A stretch of DNA of 64,000 bases from Drosophila miranda (Eukaryota; Arthropoda; Insecta; Diptera; Drosophilidae), in contig NC_046677.1 of the NCBI RefSeq assembly GCF_003369915.1, forward strand, positions 31,824,913-31,888,912. The letters are read 5' to 3'. Numbering within the stretch: position 1 is the first letter of the stretch; the number at the start of each line of letters is the position of its first letter. The notes beneath the pieces were generated by a model. That model worked only from the letters and a program-made list of their open reading frames with translations. It had not been told where the DNA came from and made no database searches. Shown here piece after piece: positions 13,065 to 23,787 of this stretch. Made by a program: the position numbers and the translations under genes.

Positions 13065-13316
13065 TTTCGCGAAAACTATGGTTTTTTACGCAAAATAAAC
13101 AAAGAAAATCAGCCATGGCAACACAAAATGCGTAACCGTTACTTGGGGGTTGCAGCATATTCCAATAAATTTGGCGCTAAAATCGCCATCTTGGAAAAAT
13201 ACCGAATGCGGTATATTTCATTGGCAGTATTTGTCACACAGTCAAACTTGTTCACACTGATCTCCAGATTTGTTTTGGCGTCCCTTTTTAATTTTTTAAA
13301 TTTAATTTAAGCAAAT
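13065..13316. promoter_or_regulatory. shared divergent promoter, dynein-tail gene and Nuf2
   Basis: Only 252 bp separate the two start codons. The spacer contains motif-6-like elements on both strands around 13200-13225 (AAAATACCG and GGTATATTTC) and a motif-1-like GTCACACAG near 13233, with a second TTCACACTG near 13250. These are core elements of TATA-less fly housekeeping promoters. No TATA box is evident. Confidence 0.6.
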
Positions 13317-14634
13317 ATGGCCACAAACCCGACAATAACCGACGAGATGGAAATGGTGATCCAGCAAGGAAACACCCTGCTTCCGGATCTGCACATACGC
13401 CCCAGCGACCTCGGCAACCCGACAGAGGCTTTCCTCACCAAACTCTATGTTCACTATTTGCGCTGCTTTGGACTTCGTGTGGACCCACCATTCAATGTTG
13501 ACAACGAGAGACCTGATACGTCGCGGGAGAAGCGCGTCTTCCTGATCAAGCTGTGCCGCCAAGTGGAGCGGATAGTGCAAATCACTTTTCCCAACAAGAC
13601 GTACACATACCTGGACATTATGAGGCCAGGTAATCAGGAGGCTGTGCATCAAACAACGGTTCTCTTCATCCCCGTTTCGGTCTTTTAGCTCCAAAGAAGA
13701 CAATCAAAACACTGGATCCCCTGTTCAACTACTTGGCCTACTACAAAATGTTTAAGAGGTCGGTTCTGATGCCCGTCGAGGAGAGTATTAAAACGCGGGA
13801 AGCCCTCATCGCTGAAATCACATCCAAGCGCTGTCAGTTGGAGAACCGAAAGGAGAAGGCAGCCACTGTTAAAACAGATATTGAAAACTACCAAGCCTCC
13901 ATAAACGAGTTGCTCGAGGAGGTGCCCAGGGCTCAAGCAGAGCTGGCCAAAGATAACAAGACATGCGCCGAACAGAGATTAGAAATGAATTCGCTGGGGA
14001 ATCAGCATACAGAGCTCACCAATCAGATCCGCCACTGGGAGCAGCTGGTCGTGGAGGATGACGAGGTGCTGACTCTAAAGAAGTAAGTTCTTAACCATAT
14101 CAAAAGCTGAAGTCAATCTCTTAATGCAATAACCCTTGTAGGCAAATCGAAGACATTTCACAAGATATAGAGAATTGCAAGGATGAGTTGGCCGGCCAGG
14201 AAAAAGTTTTCAACGATCAACGCCATCAAATAGAAACCAATCTGAATATGGTCAATGAGATAGAGAAGGCCTTGGAAGTGCTGCCGTCCAATTGTTTGGA
14301 CGAGTACAAGGAGAACCTCAAGCAGCAGGAGCTCGTGGAGAAGCAGCTGTCCGCCCTGGAGGCCCAGAATCAGAAGATCCTCAACGAAATTGAGACCAAC
14401 AACGTGGAGCTCCAGCAGTCCGCCGAGCAGTTCCAAATATGCAAGCACAAGTACGATGAGGAGTGCCAAAAGCTCCAGCAGCAAATCGATGCGCGAAAGA
14501 CCCGCTTTGAGGAGCAGAAAAAAACCGAGGAAGAGCGAACCAAGAACATGGAAAAACTGCAGAGACAATTACAAGAACAAGAACTAATGGGTAAAATTAT
14601 TGAAGAGATGTTTCTGGAACTTGGCAAAAACTGA
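13317..14634 (+). CDS. Nuf2: kinetochore protein Nuf2
   Basis: Subunit of the Ndc80 complex, which couples kinetochores to spindle microtubules. Exons 13317-13629, 13689-14082 and 14142-14634 join in phase (donors GTAATC and GTAAGT; acceptors TTTTAG and TTGTAG) and give 399 residues. Residues 1 to about 140 form the calponin-homology-like head (PDLHIRPSDLGNPTEAFL, then PLFNYLAYYKMFKRS, a Nuf2 hallmark). The rest is almost continuous coiled coil rich in E, K, Q and L. The start ATG follows AAAT and is the first in frame. Nuf2 converges with Sem1, with 91 bp between the stop codons. Confidence 0.93.
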
Positions 14635-14655
14635 AAATCCACTTAATATATTGAT

Positions 14656-14661
14656 TTTATT
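14656..14661 (-). terminator. poly(A) signal of Sem1
   Basis: AATAAA on the minus strand (TTTATT on the plus), 65 bp past the Sem1 stop codon. It lies between the convergent Nuf2 and Sem1 genes. Confidence 0.6.
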
Positions 14662-14725
14662 CTAAATTTAACCGATTTGCTCGTTTTGATGGTTAGGTAC
14701 GAACGCGGGAAAAGGGTTGGCTGGA

Positions 14726-15032
14726 CTATGTTTCCATTTTCTTGCTCTCCAGATGCGCCTTCAGCTGCTGGCTGAAGTCATCCTCCACGTTATCATCGTC
14801 CCAGTTGTCCTCCCACACGTTGAGCTCCTCCTCGTCGTCGCCGACACGGAAGTCTGCAATAACAATGTTTTTGCAATTGCTGCTCTGGAATGGAATGGAA
14901 GCCAAAAGCGGCGGTCTCACCTTCAGCTGGAAACTCTTCGAACTCGTCGTCTTCCTCGAGCAGACCCAAGTCCTCGCCCTTGTTTGTGGCCTCCTCCTTC
15001 TCTTTCTCCTTTTCCTTATCGGGTGCCAACAT
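14726..15032 (-). CDS. Sem1: 26S proteasome subunit Sem1/DSS1
   Basis: Very small acidic protein of the 19S proteasome lid that also works with BRCA2 and, in other species, with mRNA-export PCI complexes. Two exons, 15032-14921 and 14853-14726, join in phase (donor GTGAGA, acceptor ATTGCAG) and give 79 residues. The N-terminus is Lys/Glu-rich (KEKEKEKEE). The two DSS1 hallmarks are present: the acidic [14 protein letters not shown] block, split by the intron, and [16 protein letters not shown], followed by the C-terminal helix [10 protein letters not shown]. The length is normal for the family. The upstream region carries motif 1 and motif 6 inside the repeat-linked promoter described below. 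Confidence 0.93.
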
Positions 15033-15117
15033 TTTCTCTTCTCTAGATATTTCTCTCTATTTCAAAATAAAATTTTCGATTTCTTTTTTCGATGCTGTTT
15101 TGATGCCGAGTCACTGA

Positions 15118-15225
15118 CAGTGTGACCGCGGATATTTCGATAGCATATACGGTCCGACCCTCAGAAATATACCGAAACATACCGTCTTACTTTAAAAATA
15201 TACCGTAAATATACTGACGAGCTCA
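15118..15225 (-). promoter_or_regulatory. Sem1 core promoter (motif 1 plus tandem motif 6)
   Basis: On the minus strand, motif 6 elements (GGTATATTTTT near 15212, GGTATATTTC near 15174, and GGTATGTTTC between them) are followed by CCGCGG and the motif 1 core GGTCACACTG (15127-15118), 86 bp upstream of the Sem1 ATG. Order and spacing match the promoters of the WDR83-like gene and crp. Confidence 0.75.
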
Positions 15226-15371
15226 AGTTCTATTAAACATATTCCTCAATATTGATTTTCCGTCGAATATTCCCAGCTATAAAGAACATTTAGCCATGCC
15301 CACATAGTTTAATGCGATTGATGAATCAATTTCCTACTTGACTGGCTTACTTTTAATACTTGCTTTTATTG
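15226..15371 (-). repeat. dispersed repeat R, copy 1 (upstream of Sem1)
   Basis: Shares blocks with copies at 21.6, 22.1, 48.8, 49.2 and 49.4 kb: TACTTGACTGGCTTA, a GATTGATGAATCAAT-like block, TAGCCATGCCCACATA and ATATTCCTC. It directly abuts the motif 6 array on the distal side of the Sem1 promoter. Confidence 0.7.
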
Positions 15372-17440
15372 GATCGGTTCTTTTTTTTGGATTTGATTGT
15401 AAAATAAGTTTAAACAATTTCCACTAAATTAATTTCCTTACATGGTAACTATACGTTAACTACAAATTGGCTACATAGTAACTACATGTCTATGTAATTA
15501 CCAACATCGACTCGATAATTTGGTTATCGAAAAGATCAAAAACGAACTTACCGCCAAATAAAGTGCACTTCAAAAATACAAATTTTTTTTATGATTTTAT
15601 TGTTTTATAACATTTTGACTTGTGGCTATTTGACTTTCAAGCTAAAAGGGTTATTGAGCATTTGGATTTTAGACTACATATAATTTAAACTGTTCCTCGA
15701 GCAATGGCTGCTGTTGTTGTTGGCTATTTTAAAACAATTAGAGCGAAAAATTGATGTTACTTTAACATTTATAAATATATATGTATGTATACGTTTATAT
15801 ATGTATGTTTCTATATTGTGGTTGTTCCGGTTTGCTGCATTGTTTGATTTGTTGCATAGCGAACTTTCGTTATCGGGATTTTGTGCTGGCCAAAATGTAA
15901 AGAAAATCAAAAACCATTTCTCCTCTCATTTGATCTGACATTTCCATCACTTACAGTTACAAATTTTGTATGCCAAAATATATAGTATATATAGTATAGT
16001 ATATAATCCTTTGTATCGTCTTGTTTGTTTGTTTTTTTAAGTATCTAGTTTTACATTAATATAACTGGTAGTTCAACATTTAACATTTAGTTTTGCTGCA
16101 TCTGCATCTACATAATTAAATAGTTTTCATTATTTATACTTTTTTTTTTTTGATTTTGTGTAATGTGTTGTTTGTTGTACAATATACTCGTATATGAGGA
16201 ATAAAACACCATACATTGATTAGTTATATTGTTGTTCAGTTTTTGTGTGTTCGGGCTGGCCATCTCTCACTTTTCTCTCTTTCTCTCTCTCTCACGCTGT
16301 CTCTAAACATTATTATTCATCACAGATGCTCTACGCACAAATCAAATCAAAATCGAATTGAATGCAATTATTATCATCATTTAACAATTTGTTACAAGCT
16401 CCAATTTGTGAATTACATTTTGACATGCTTCATAATTGCGTTTGCTAATTGGGAGGGTGTGGTGAGGGGTTTGGTGGTTGGGGGGGGAGGCTGAAGAAGT
16501 ACAGGGATATTATATATCTATAGATGGGATATGAGTATATCCCTAAAACAAGTGCGCCTGGACAGCAGAACTGATGTGTGTGTGTCTGTCTCTGTTTCAA
16601 GTGGGGTGGGGGAGTGTGATTTAGGTATATTCTATGTAGTAGTAGGTTTATAAGATATAATATGAAAGCTTTTCTAGAAAAAGTGTTGTATCACATATAG
16701 AGAGGAAGTGTTAAATATGTATTATTTCTTTCGTTTTTCTATTCCGGTCATCTTTCTGTTTCTTGTGTGTAACAAAGTTTTGAACAAAAAAAAAAAAACT
16801 TATATGTGTATGTTCCATCCTTATATAGTACAGTACAGGGCGTGGGTGCGAGGGATATACATAGTACATTTGTAGAGTGGAAAATCAAACAGCTTAGCCT
16901 CAATAAAATGCATTCAAGTAAATACATAAATATATATTGTTTCTGTTTTCTGTTTCTCGTTTTCAAAGTAGAGCACCAATAAAGTTACGCTTAAACAATC
17001 AATAAAACATACAAATCTGCAGGAAGTGGGGGATACGAGAGATAGATAGCAATAAATACAAAGAGTACAAGTATAACAGCTAAAAATACATTATAAATAC
17101 TTAGCATAGCTTATATCGTTTCAAGTGCTTCCTTCATTTTGTGTGTGTCTGTGTGTGGATCGTCTGTTAATGGATCTGTCTGGATCGGTCTATAGGGTTT
17201 AATCCTTTTACAATTTTGTTTGTTGCCTTTAAGTTTTTTAGTTTTTTTTTATATTGCTTTTAAAACGCTAGGCGTTCTCTAACGGATTTCTTTTGCGCTT
17301 ACGAACTACATAAATACACATCGAACATCAAAAATATGACATACAGGCATACATCCTATGTACATATGTATGCTATGTATATACTCGAATATGGATAATA
17401 AAGGTTTTTTCTGCATTACATAGATACAGGACAACAAAGT
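15372..17440. other. noncoding DNA downstream of Mnn1 (3' UTR and spacer)
   Basis: About 2 kb of AT-rich, T-rich sequence with ATGTATGTATA-type microsatellites and poly-T runs. It sits after the Mnn1 stop on the minus strand and before the Sem1 promoter repeat. Part of it is probably Mnn1 3' UTR; minus-strand AATAAA sequences occur, for example near 15597. No coding signal is evident. Confidence 0.55.
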
Positions 17441-20259
17441 TTATTCGCGACGCGTTCTCTTCGGCCGCGAGGCGGCTATTGAATCCCCGCCTGGCGATGA
17501 GGCCCCGAGAGAGGCCCCTCCTGCAGATCCACTGCCTCCAGATCCACCCCCGACACCACCCTCTGTGGACGACGATGATGATGCAACCGTGATGGTGGCA
17601 GATATGGTCGCCGCCGACTGCTTCTCGGCCACGCCCCGCACCTTCCGCGAGGCCACCGACTGGGCCGTGACCTGCAGCGATATGGCGTGCGTATTGAGCT
17701 TCTCGGCCAGCAGCAGATCCTTGAGGCCCTTCATCTTTTGGCTGTACAGCGCAATCACCGGACGTTTAAGCATTATCTCAAAGGGATCATAGTCATCGGG
17801 TGCAGTCGCCTCTGGCTCTGGCTTAGCTTCTTTGTGCTGTGGTTGTTGAATTTGGATTTGGATTTGGGTTTGGGTTTGGCCAGCATGATGGCTTGCCTCA
17901 CTAGTAACTGGTAACTGGATGGCAACGGAGTGGCAGTGACTGCTGCTGCTGCTTGTACTGCCTCCATTGCTAGTGGTTACTGATGCTGTGGTTGTTGTTG
18001 TTGCTGCAGTTGTAGTTTTTGTAGCCTCCTTCTCAGCATTATGGTGATTGTTGTTATTGCTATTGCTATTGTTGTTGTTGTTATGGGGCTCTGTGTTCTC
18101 CGTGTCCCCCAATGATGTCTGCTGCTTTTGCTCGGCAAAAGGCTGACCCCCGCCCTGAAGCAGAAAGTCCGGATTGAGTATCTTCTCGCCACAGGCGGCG
18201 GTCAGATCAGCCAATGTCGTCGGCAGCTCTGAAGATTTTGTCTTCTATTCGAGAGGAAAAAAGAAAAGTGATTAGAAAAGAGTTTTTTGGAAGCCAAGAA
18301 GACTTTGAGTGGTATATACTTTGTAGCTGGCTTAATTTTATATTCGATGCATAATTAAATCTCTGGAATGTACATCTCTGACTCACCTCGTCCTTCTTTA
18401 TCAAGGTGTTGTTATTTCCTTCTAGAGCCTCTGCTCCGGCCGCCACCATTGCCGCAGCCGCTGCTGCTGCCGCGGCTGCCGCCGCTTCCTTAGCCTCCAA
18501 TGCGGCCGCTTGTGCCTGCTCAGCCTCCAGATCCTCGGGCATCTTGATGACCACCTGAGAGCGTATATCGTAATCAAATTTGGTTATATTATTGACCAGT
18601 GGCTTGGCCCAGCCAATGTGCAGAATTGGAGTCAGGCTGTCCTCCTCCCACTGGCAGATGCCGTCGTAGAAGCGCAGCAGATTGGCAAAGACCTCAGCAT
18701 CCCGCAAAATGCTGCGTGCCGAATGGCCTGAGCTCTCCGTTTTCATTACATAGGGGATAAGCTCGTTGGCTATGTCCAGCAGCTCCTTGTAGATCTCTTC
18801 GTCGTCGCGGCACTGATACGTGTACAGGCGGATCACGTCGGCGGCATTGGCCCAGGCGGCGAAGGCGTCGCGATACTTGAGCAGACGGTTGTAGTAGTTG
18901 CCCTGATACGTGTACGGATAGACATGGTGGTTGCGGTAGTGCGTCCGCGCCGAGTCGATAGCCTCGCGGTAAAGCTGCTCGCAGGTGATGCTGCCATGCG
19001 TCCGATGGATCTCCTCCAGTTCGCCGAGTGTACCCAAGGCCATGGGGTACCGCTTGAGATGTCCCAGGTCGTAGAGGAGCCACAGCAATTGCTGCTGCAG
19101 ATCGGCCACTTCCACGCAATCGCTGTTGGCTGTCAGAGAGATATTGAGAGCGGCACAAATGGCCGCCACCTCCATGCCACGCTCGCAGACCACCGCCAGG
19201 CCACCGAGATAGAGCCAAGAGCCCGACTCGATCCCAGGGCGTATATCCTGGCCCCGCTTGTCCTCGCTGCCCTTGCCGTGCCACGTCACCTCGATGGTCT
19301 CCACCCGTTTCTGCCCAAACACCACCCAGGCATGGTCCTCGGAGATGGCCAAACGCACATCCTTATAACCCAACAGTTGACAGCCGGCTACCACGGCCAG
19401 GGCCACACCGAAACAGTCCAGCTTGTTGCCCGACAGATAGCTGTAGAGGTTCTGCAAGTGGGCCCGATCCTTGTAGCTGCTGCGGATCAGCGAGTTCCAT
19501 ATAACGTCCGACACCTTCTTGATGATCTCGCGCGTGGCCTGGCGGTGTGGCTTTGGCTTCTCCACCACCGATAGGATTGTCTGGAACTTCTTGTACAGGC
19601 CCGCAATCAGCTCGTGGGTCACCACCGGGAAGGGAACGCTGTTGCCCATGATCACGTCGCTACCGCCTGTCAGTGAGTAGATCGATTAACTAAGTTTTCT
19701 TGACCATACAATAGGTACACCGGAAACCACTTAAAACAGAACACTTGAGAGTAGAATGACAGTGCTTTTCATCATTTAAAGACTGATCTAATTTAGGTTT
19801 CATTAAAGTTTCATCCTTTAATCATTCCCGAATATTATAGAAAAGAATCATCGAAAACCCTACACTTCTGAAACGCACTGTATTATTTCGAACGCTCCTT
19901 CGACTGAGCTGAGGGTTAAACTTCCGTTTTAATTGGTTTCCGTTGCTTCTGCTGTTTCACCCGCTAACGGTAAATGGGTACGCACCTGTCGCTGTCTGCG
20001 TCATGTCAGCTGCTGCAGCAGCGGCGGCGGCAGCGGCTGCGGCAGCCGCCTGAGACGCCGCCTCTCCCGTGGTCAGCGAGAGCTCGATATACCCCACCAC
20101 GATGGAGAGCAGGGTCAGATCGGGCTCAATACCGGTGGTAAGGGAGCGACGGAACAAATTCACTACGTCCGCGGTGGACCTCAGCGGAAAGAGACTGGCG
20201 TCGATGATGCCATTGAGAGCCATGGGGCTGGCGCTGGCACTCCGCGTGACCGTTGACAT
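17441..20259 (-). CDS. Mnn1: menin (Menin 1)
   Basis: Nuclear scaffold that joins MLL/Trithorax-type H3K4 methyltransferase complexes to JunD and other factors; orthologue of the human MEN1 tumour suppressor. Exons 20259-19986, 19666-18387 and 18244-17441 join in phase (donors GTGCGT and GTGAGT; acceptors CTGACAG and CGAATAG) and give 785 residues. The N-terminus has the menin block LFPLRSTADVVNLF then EPDLTLLSIVVGYIE. The core (NKLDCFGVALAVVAGCQLLG, EDHAWVVFG, HVYPYTYQGNYY and the thumb/palm region) is strongly conserved. A run of about 15 alanines interrupts the N-terminal domain near residue 75, and a second alanine-rich tract lies near residue 410. The C-terminal exon is low complexity (N, T, S, Q and G runs) and ends in basic PKRTRRE. 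I chose the ATG at 20259; an in-frame upstream ATG at 20508 would add 83 less menin-like residues. Confidence 0.93.
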
Positions 20260-20699
20260 GGTGCGGCCGAGGGGGTGGTCGGGAGCTGTTGCTGCGCGTG
20301 GGTGTTGCCAAAGGGGGAGCGGAGCGAGTGCGAGTAAGCCTGTTGCCTGTTTCGATCTAGCCGCAGGCGTTGCTGCCTTTGAAATGACTCGAGGATCGGG
20401 AATCGGCGACGGTTTCGGTATCGGATTGGGATTCCACTTGGTAGCTGTACAGCCAGCCAGCAGCCACTCTTTGTGGCTGCCACATTTGAGCGACCAACAA
20501 GTTGACAAACAACTTTTTTACTTTTCCACCTTGTGTCGTCGCGTCCGTGGGCCCTTTTTCTTGTACTTTTTCTCTCGGGTTTTTTTTTGTGCTTTTTTCT
20601 TAGTGTTTGCCTGTGTTTGCTCCTTTTCCGTAAGTGTGTGTGTGATTGTGCACTTTATTCCTGGCCTCTCTTCGCTCTTCTTCAGGTGTTTGCACTCCT

Positions 20700-20730
<31 letters not shown>

Positions 20731-21480
20731 GCTCTCTTCTTGTGTGCAGTTATGCCTTACCTTCTCCTCCTGGTATGCACTTATTCTTAACTTTTCTTAG
20801 CTCCTCTCCAGATATGCACCTTTATTCCATGCTTCTGTTCTTGCTTCTCTCCTCTTCCTCTTCTGCTGTGCAGTTATTCTGGAAGCAGGATTTTCGCTCA
20901 CTTTATGCACTTATTGGCAACAACAACTGGTTTGCTGCGTTGCATACTCCTGTGTGTGTGTGTTTTTGTGTGCGTGTGTGTGCACTGGAAAATATGTGTA
21001 TATCCTGTCGTCGTCGTTTGACTGCTTGCTGTCCTTCGTTTTGCAGCCCACGTCATCAGAAATCGGCTTTTGGGCAGGTTGTCGCGCTTGACATGCGTTT
21101 CGTTTGCTTTGACCTGCTCTTGTCTCCTCCTCCTCCACCTCACACTTCTTTTTATTTCTTTTTGGTTGGTTAATGCTCTGCACCGCCGCCACCCCCGCCC
21201 ACTAGTAATTTACACTTGACACGCAGTTGCTCAATTAGCCAGAAATATATATGAATCCTGCATGAAATCATTCAACATTTGCTTAACTATTAAAACACAC
21301 TTGATTTGCCGCCAATTCGTTTCGATTTAATTGCTTATTTCGTTTGAGTGCGTAAATAAAAATTCCGTTTATTGCGTTGTGTTTACCTTTTTGCAGCAGA
21401 GTGTGTGCACACCCGACACGTGCCGAAAATTCCAACGATAGTGCTGCAAAGGGGCCGAAACTCAGCTAATGCTGGTATTT
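20260..21480. other. Mnn1 5' flank and leader
   Basis: The frame of Mnn1 stays open upstream of 20259 as far as 20508 in proline-rich sequence, so part of this is either 5' UTR or an N-terminal extension. Beyond that come CT- and TG-rich microsatellites and the presumed Mnn1 transcription start. A GGTATTTTTA/GGTATATTTTG motif-6-like array lies at 21470-21550. No other gene is visible. Confidence 0.5.
20701..20736. repeat. CT dinucleotide tract
   Basis: A nearly pure CT/GA microsatellite (36 bp) in the Mnn1 5' region; a potential GAGA-factor site on the minus strand. Confidence 0.8.
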
Positions 21481-21584
21481 TTACTATGGGTATTTTCCAG
21501 TTGCGCTAGTGCATTTATAGTATATCGGTATATAATGGTATATTTTGTCAATTTCTCTAATCTATTAAATTTTATGTTTAACGT

Positions 21585-21800
21585 TATAAAGGAATTCAAT
21601 AAAAGCGAGTGTTAAAATTAAGCCAGTCAAGTAGAAAAAAGATTCATTAATCGGATAAAATTCTGTGAGCATGGCTGAAAGTTCTATATAGCTGGAAATA
21701 TTCAACAGAAGATCAAAATCGAGGAATATGAACAATTCGACGGTATATTTTGAAAATGAGACCGTATATTTCGGTATTTATTTGAATCGGGTATGAATCG
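21585..21800 (+). repeat. dispersed repeat R, copy 4, with decayed motif 6 array
   Basis: Contains AAGCCAGTCAAGTAG, GATTCATTAATC, GAGCATGGCTGAAA, GTTCTATATAGCTGG, ATCGAGGAATATG and then ACGGTATATTTTGAAAATG, in the same order as copy 5. It has no recognisable motif 1, and no start codon follows closely, so it looks like an inactive relative of the WDR83-like promoter placed in tandem upstream of it. Confidence 0.7.
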
Positions 21801-21842
21801 GTAATAACCGGTTGACAACAATGATTCCCGGCAACATTAATT

Positions 21843-22060
21843 CTTATACCCTAGGGAAATGGATATAATAGAATTAAGAAAATGTTTGTCATCCAAGGCT
21901 CCATGGGTATCAGGATCGAGATTATTATATACAAGAAACTAATAATATACATGAATATGTATAAAACATATCAATTTGAGAAAAGGTATTTATAAATTAC
22001 GTTTTATATTCATTATGAAATAGGGTATACAAGGGCCTATACACGCATCAACTCTTCAAA
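21843..22060 (+). repeat. dispersed repeat Q (direct copy)
   Basis: The blocks TACCCTAGGGA, GGATAT, TAGAATTAAG, TTTGTCATCC, AGGCTC and GGATCGAGAT recur in the same order on the minus strand at 49.86-49.68 kb. The element lies between R copies 4 and 5. Similarity fades after the first 120 bp. Confidence 0.6.
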
Positions 22061-22124
22061 TACTAGCAACAATGCGACTGTTTTCTTTTTTTTACTATTT
22101 TGTTTATGCCTTGATTTAGCCAAA

Positions 22125-22364
22125 ATACAATAAAAGCAAGAACTAAAAACTAGCCAATCTTGAAGAATATTTATTGATCAACGTCCTAAAATTATGTGGG
22201 CATGGCTGAAAGTTCTATATAGCTGGGAATATTCAACGGAAGATCAAAATTGAGGAATATGTATAATTCGTCGGTATATTTTTAAAAAGAGACGGCATAT
22301 TTTAATATATTTTTGAGGGTCGGACCGGACGGTATGTTTCAACGATAAATCCGCGGTCACTCTG
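22125..22364 (+). promoter_or_regulatory. repeat R copy 5 fused to the promoter of the WDR83-like gene
   Basis: The repeat part runs from CAATAAAAGCAAG through GGGCATGGCTGAAA, GTTCTATATAGCTGG and TTGAGGAATATG. From 22272 it passes into a tandem motif 6 array (GGTATATTTTT, then GGCATATTTT), GAGGGTCGGACCG, GGTATGTTTC, CCGCGG and the motif 1 core GGTCACTCTG (22355-22364). The start codon follows 38 bp later. The layout is the same as in the Sem1 promoter. Confidence 0.75.
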
Positions 22365-22401
22365 ATCTTTGGTAAACAAAAGCTACAAAGAAAATTAAAC
22401 A

Positions 22402-23787
22402 ATGCCGGTTTTTGCCAATTACCACTGCAAAACAACTATAGACTGCCAACAGGGTGCAGTGCGTGCCGTGCGCTATAATGGTGAGTTGATATGATGAATA
22501 AAGAGCATACGTTTGATTTGATGATTCCAGTGGACGGCTCGTACTGCATGTCTTGCGGCTCTGACAAGAAGATCAAACTTTGGAATCCTGCCACCGGATT
22601 ACTCCTAAAGACCTATGGAGGCCATGCCGACGAGGTAACAGATGTGGCTGGCAGCTGCGATAGCAGCTACATTGTCTCTTCCAGCTTGGATAAGAGCATA
22701 ATCTACTGGGATGTTTCCACAGGTACGATTTTTCATGTAAATCTCCATCAGTAATGCACTCAACACCACAGATTTTCGCCTTTAGGAACACCTGTTCGCC
22801 GTCTGCGCTCCCATGCTGGTGGCGTCCGTTGCGTCTGCTTCAATGAGGACTCTTCCATAACCATTTCTGGTGGCCGCGACAATGCCGTCATGTGCTGGGA
22901 CATACGCAGCCGCCGCCTAGATCCCGTCCAGGTCATGAAGGACGCCCGCGATTGCATCACCACCGTTCTGACCAATGAAAACAAGATCTATGCCGCCTCG
23001 CTGGACGGCTGCATCCGACATTACGATATACGTGTGGGAGAGATGACCTGCGACAAGATCGGGGAACCCGTCACCTACTTGGCCAAAACACAGGACGAGC
23101 AGTGCCTTGTCGCAGGCTGTCAGGACAGTGTGGTGCGTCTGATCGACTGTGAGACGGGAGGACTGCTGTCCGAATATAAAGGACACCGGGCGGATGACTA
23201 TCACATAGAATGCGGCATCCTGGCCAATGATGCGCACATTGTGGCCGGCTCTAGCGCCGGCGATGCCTACATCTGGGATCTGCTGGAGGGAAAAGTCTTG
23301 CAGAGGATACGCATAAGTAAGGAAGAAATGTGTATTTCATGTATTTCTACAGACGTGTAGATTGAGGGGTCTCTGTGGTCTGTCTGTCTTTTTCCATCCA
23401 GCGTACATATCTTGTAGTCTCGGCTGCATATAGGATTCTACTTACCATAGGAAATATCAGTTTTGTAAAAACAACTTCTTTGAACAACTTGGTATAATTA
23501 ATGAATCCAATCCAACAATTTCAAAATCTGAACCAAATTTGATCGAAATATCTAATGATATCAAAATAACTACATCTATCTATGACTAAGAAAACTATCT
23601 TATCCCATCGTTGGGCTGAGCATCCTTCATGAAATTCATTGTAAATATTTTTATTTCAGGTGACAATGGTGGAGTGGTACACTCCCTGGCCACGCATCCC
23701 AGGCGTTCAGAGGAGCTGCTGTTCGCCAGACGGCGGGACATGTACGTCTTCACCACAGACCTGCAGATCGAGGAAGAGCAATTGTAG
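22402..23787 (+). CDS. WD40 repeat protein, WDR83/MORG1 type
   Basis: Seven-bladed WD40 propeller. WDR83 homologues act as scaffolds in MAPK signalling and associate with spliceosomes. Exons 22402-22480, 22531-22722, 22786-23316 and 23660-23787 join in phase (donors GTGAGT, GTACGA, GTAAGG; acceptors TTCCAG, TTTAG, TTTCAG) and give 309 residues, close to the 315 of human WDR83. Blade signatures include SGGRDNAVMCWDIRS, ASLDGCIRHYDIRVG and AGSSAGDAYIWDLLEG. The N-terminus (CQQGAVRAVRYN) matches the start of the family. The gene is divergent from Mnn1. I assign the family with confidence but not a fly symbol. Confidence 0.88.
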
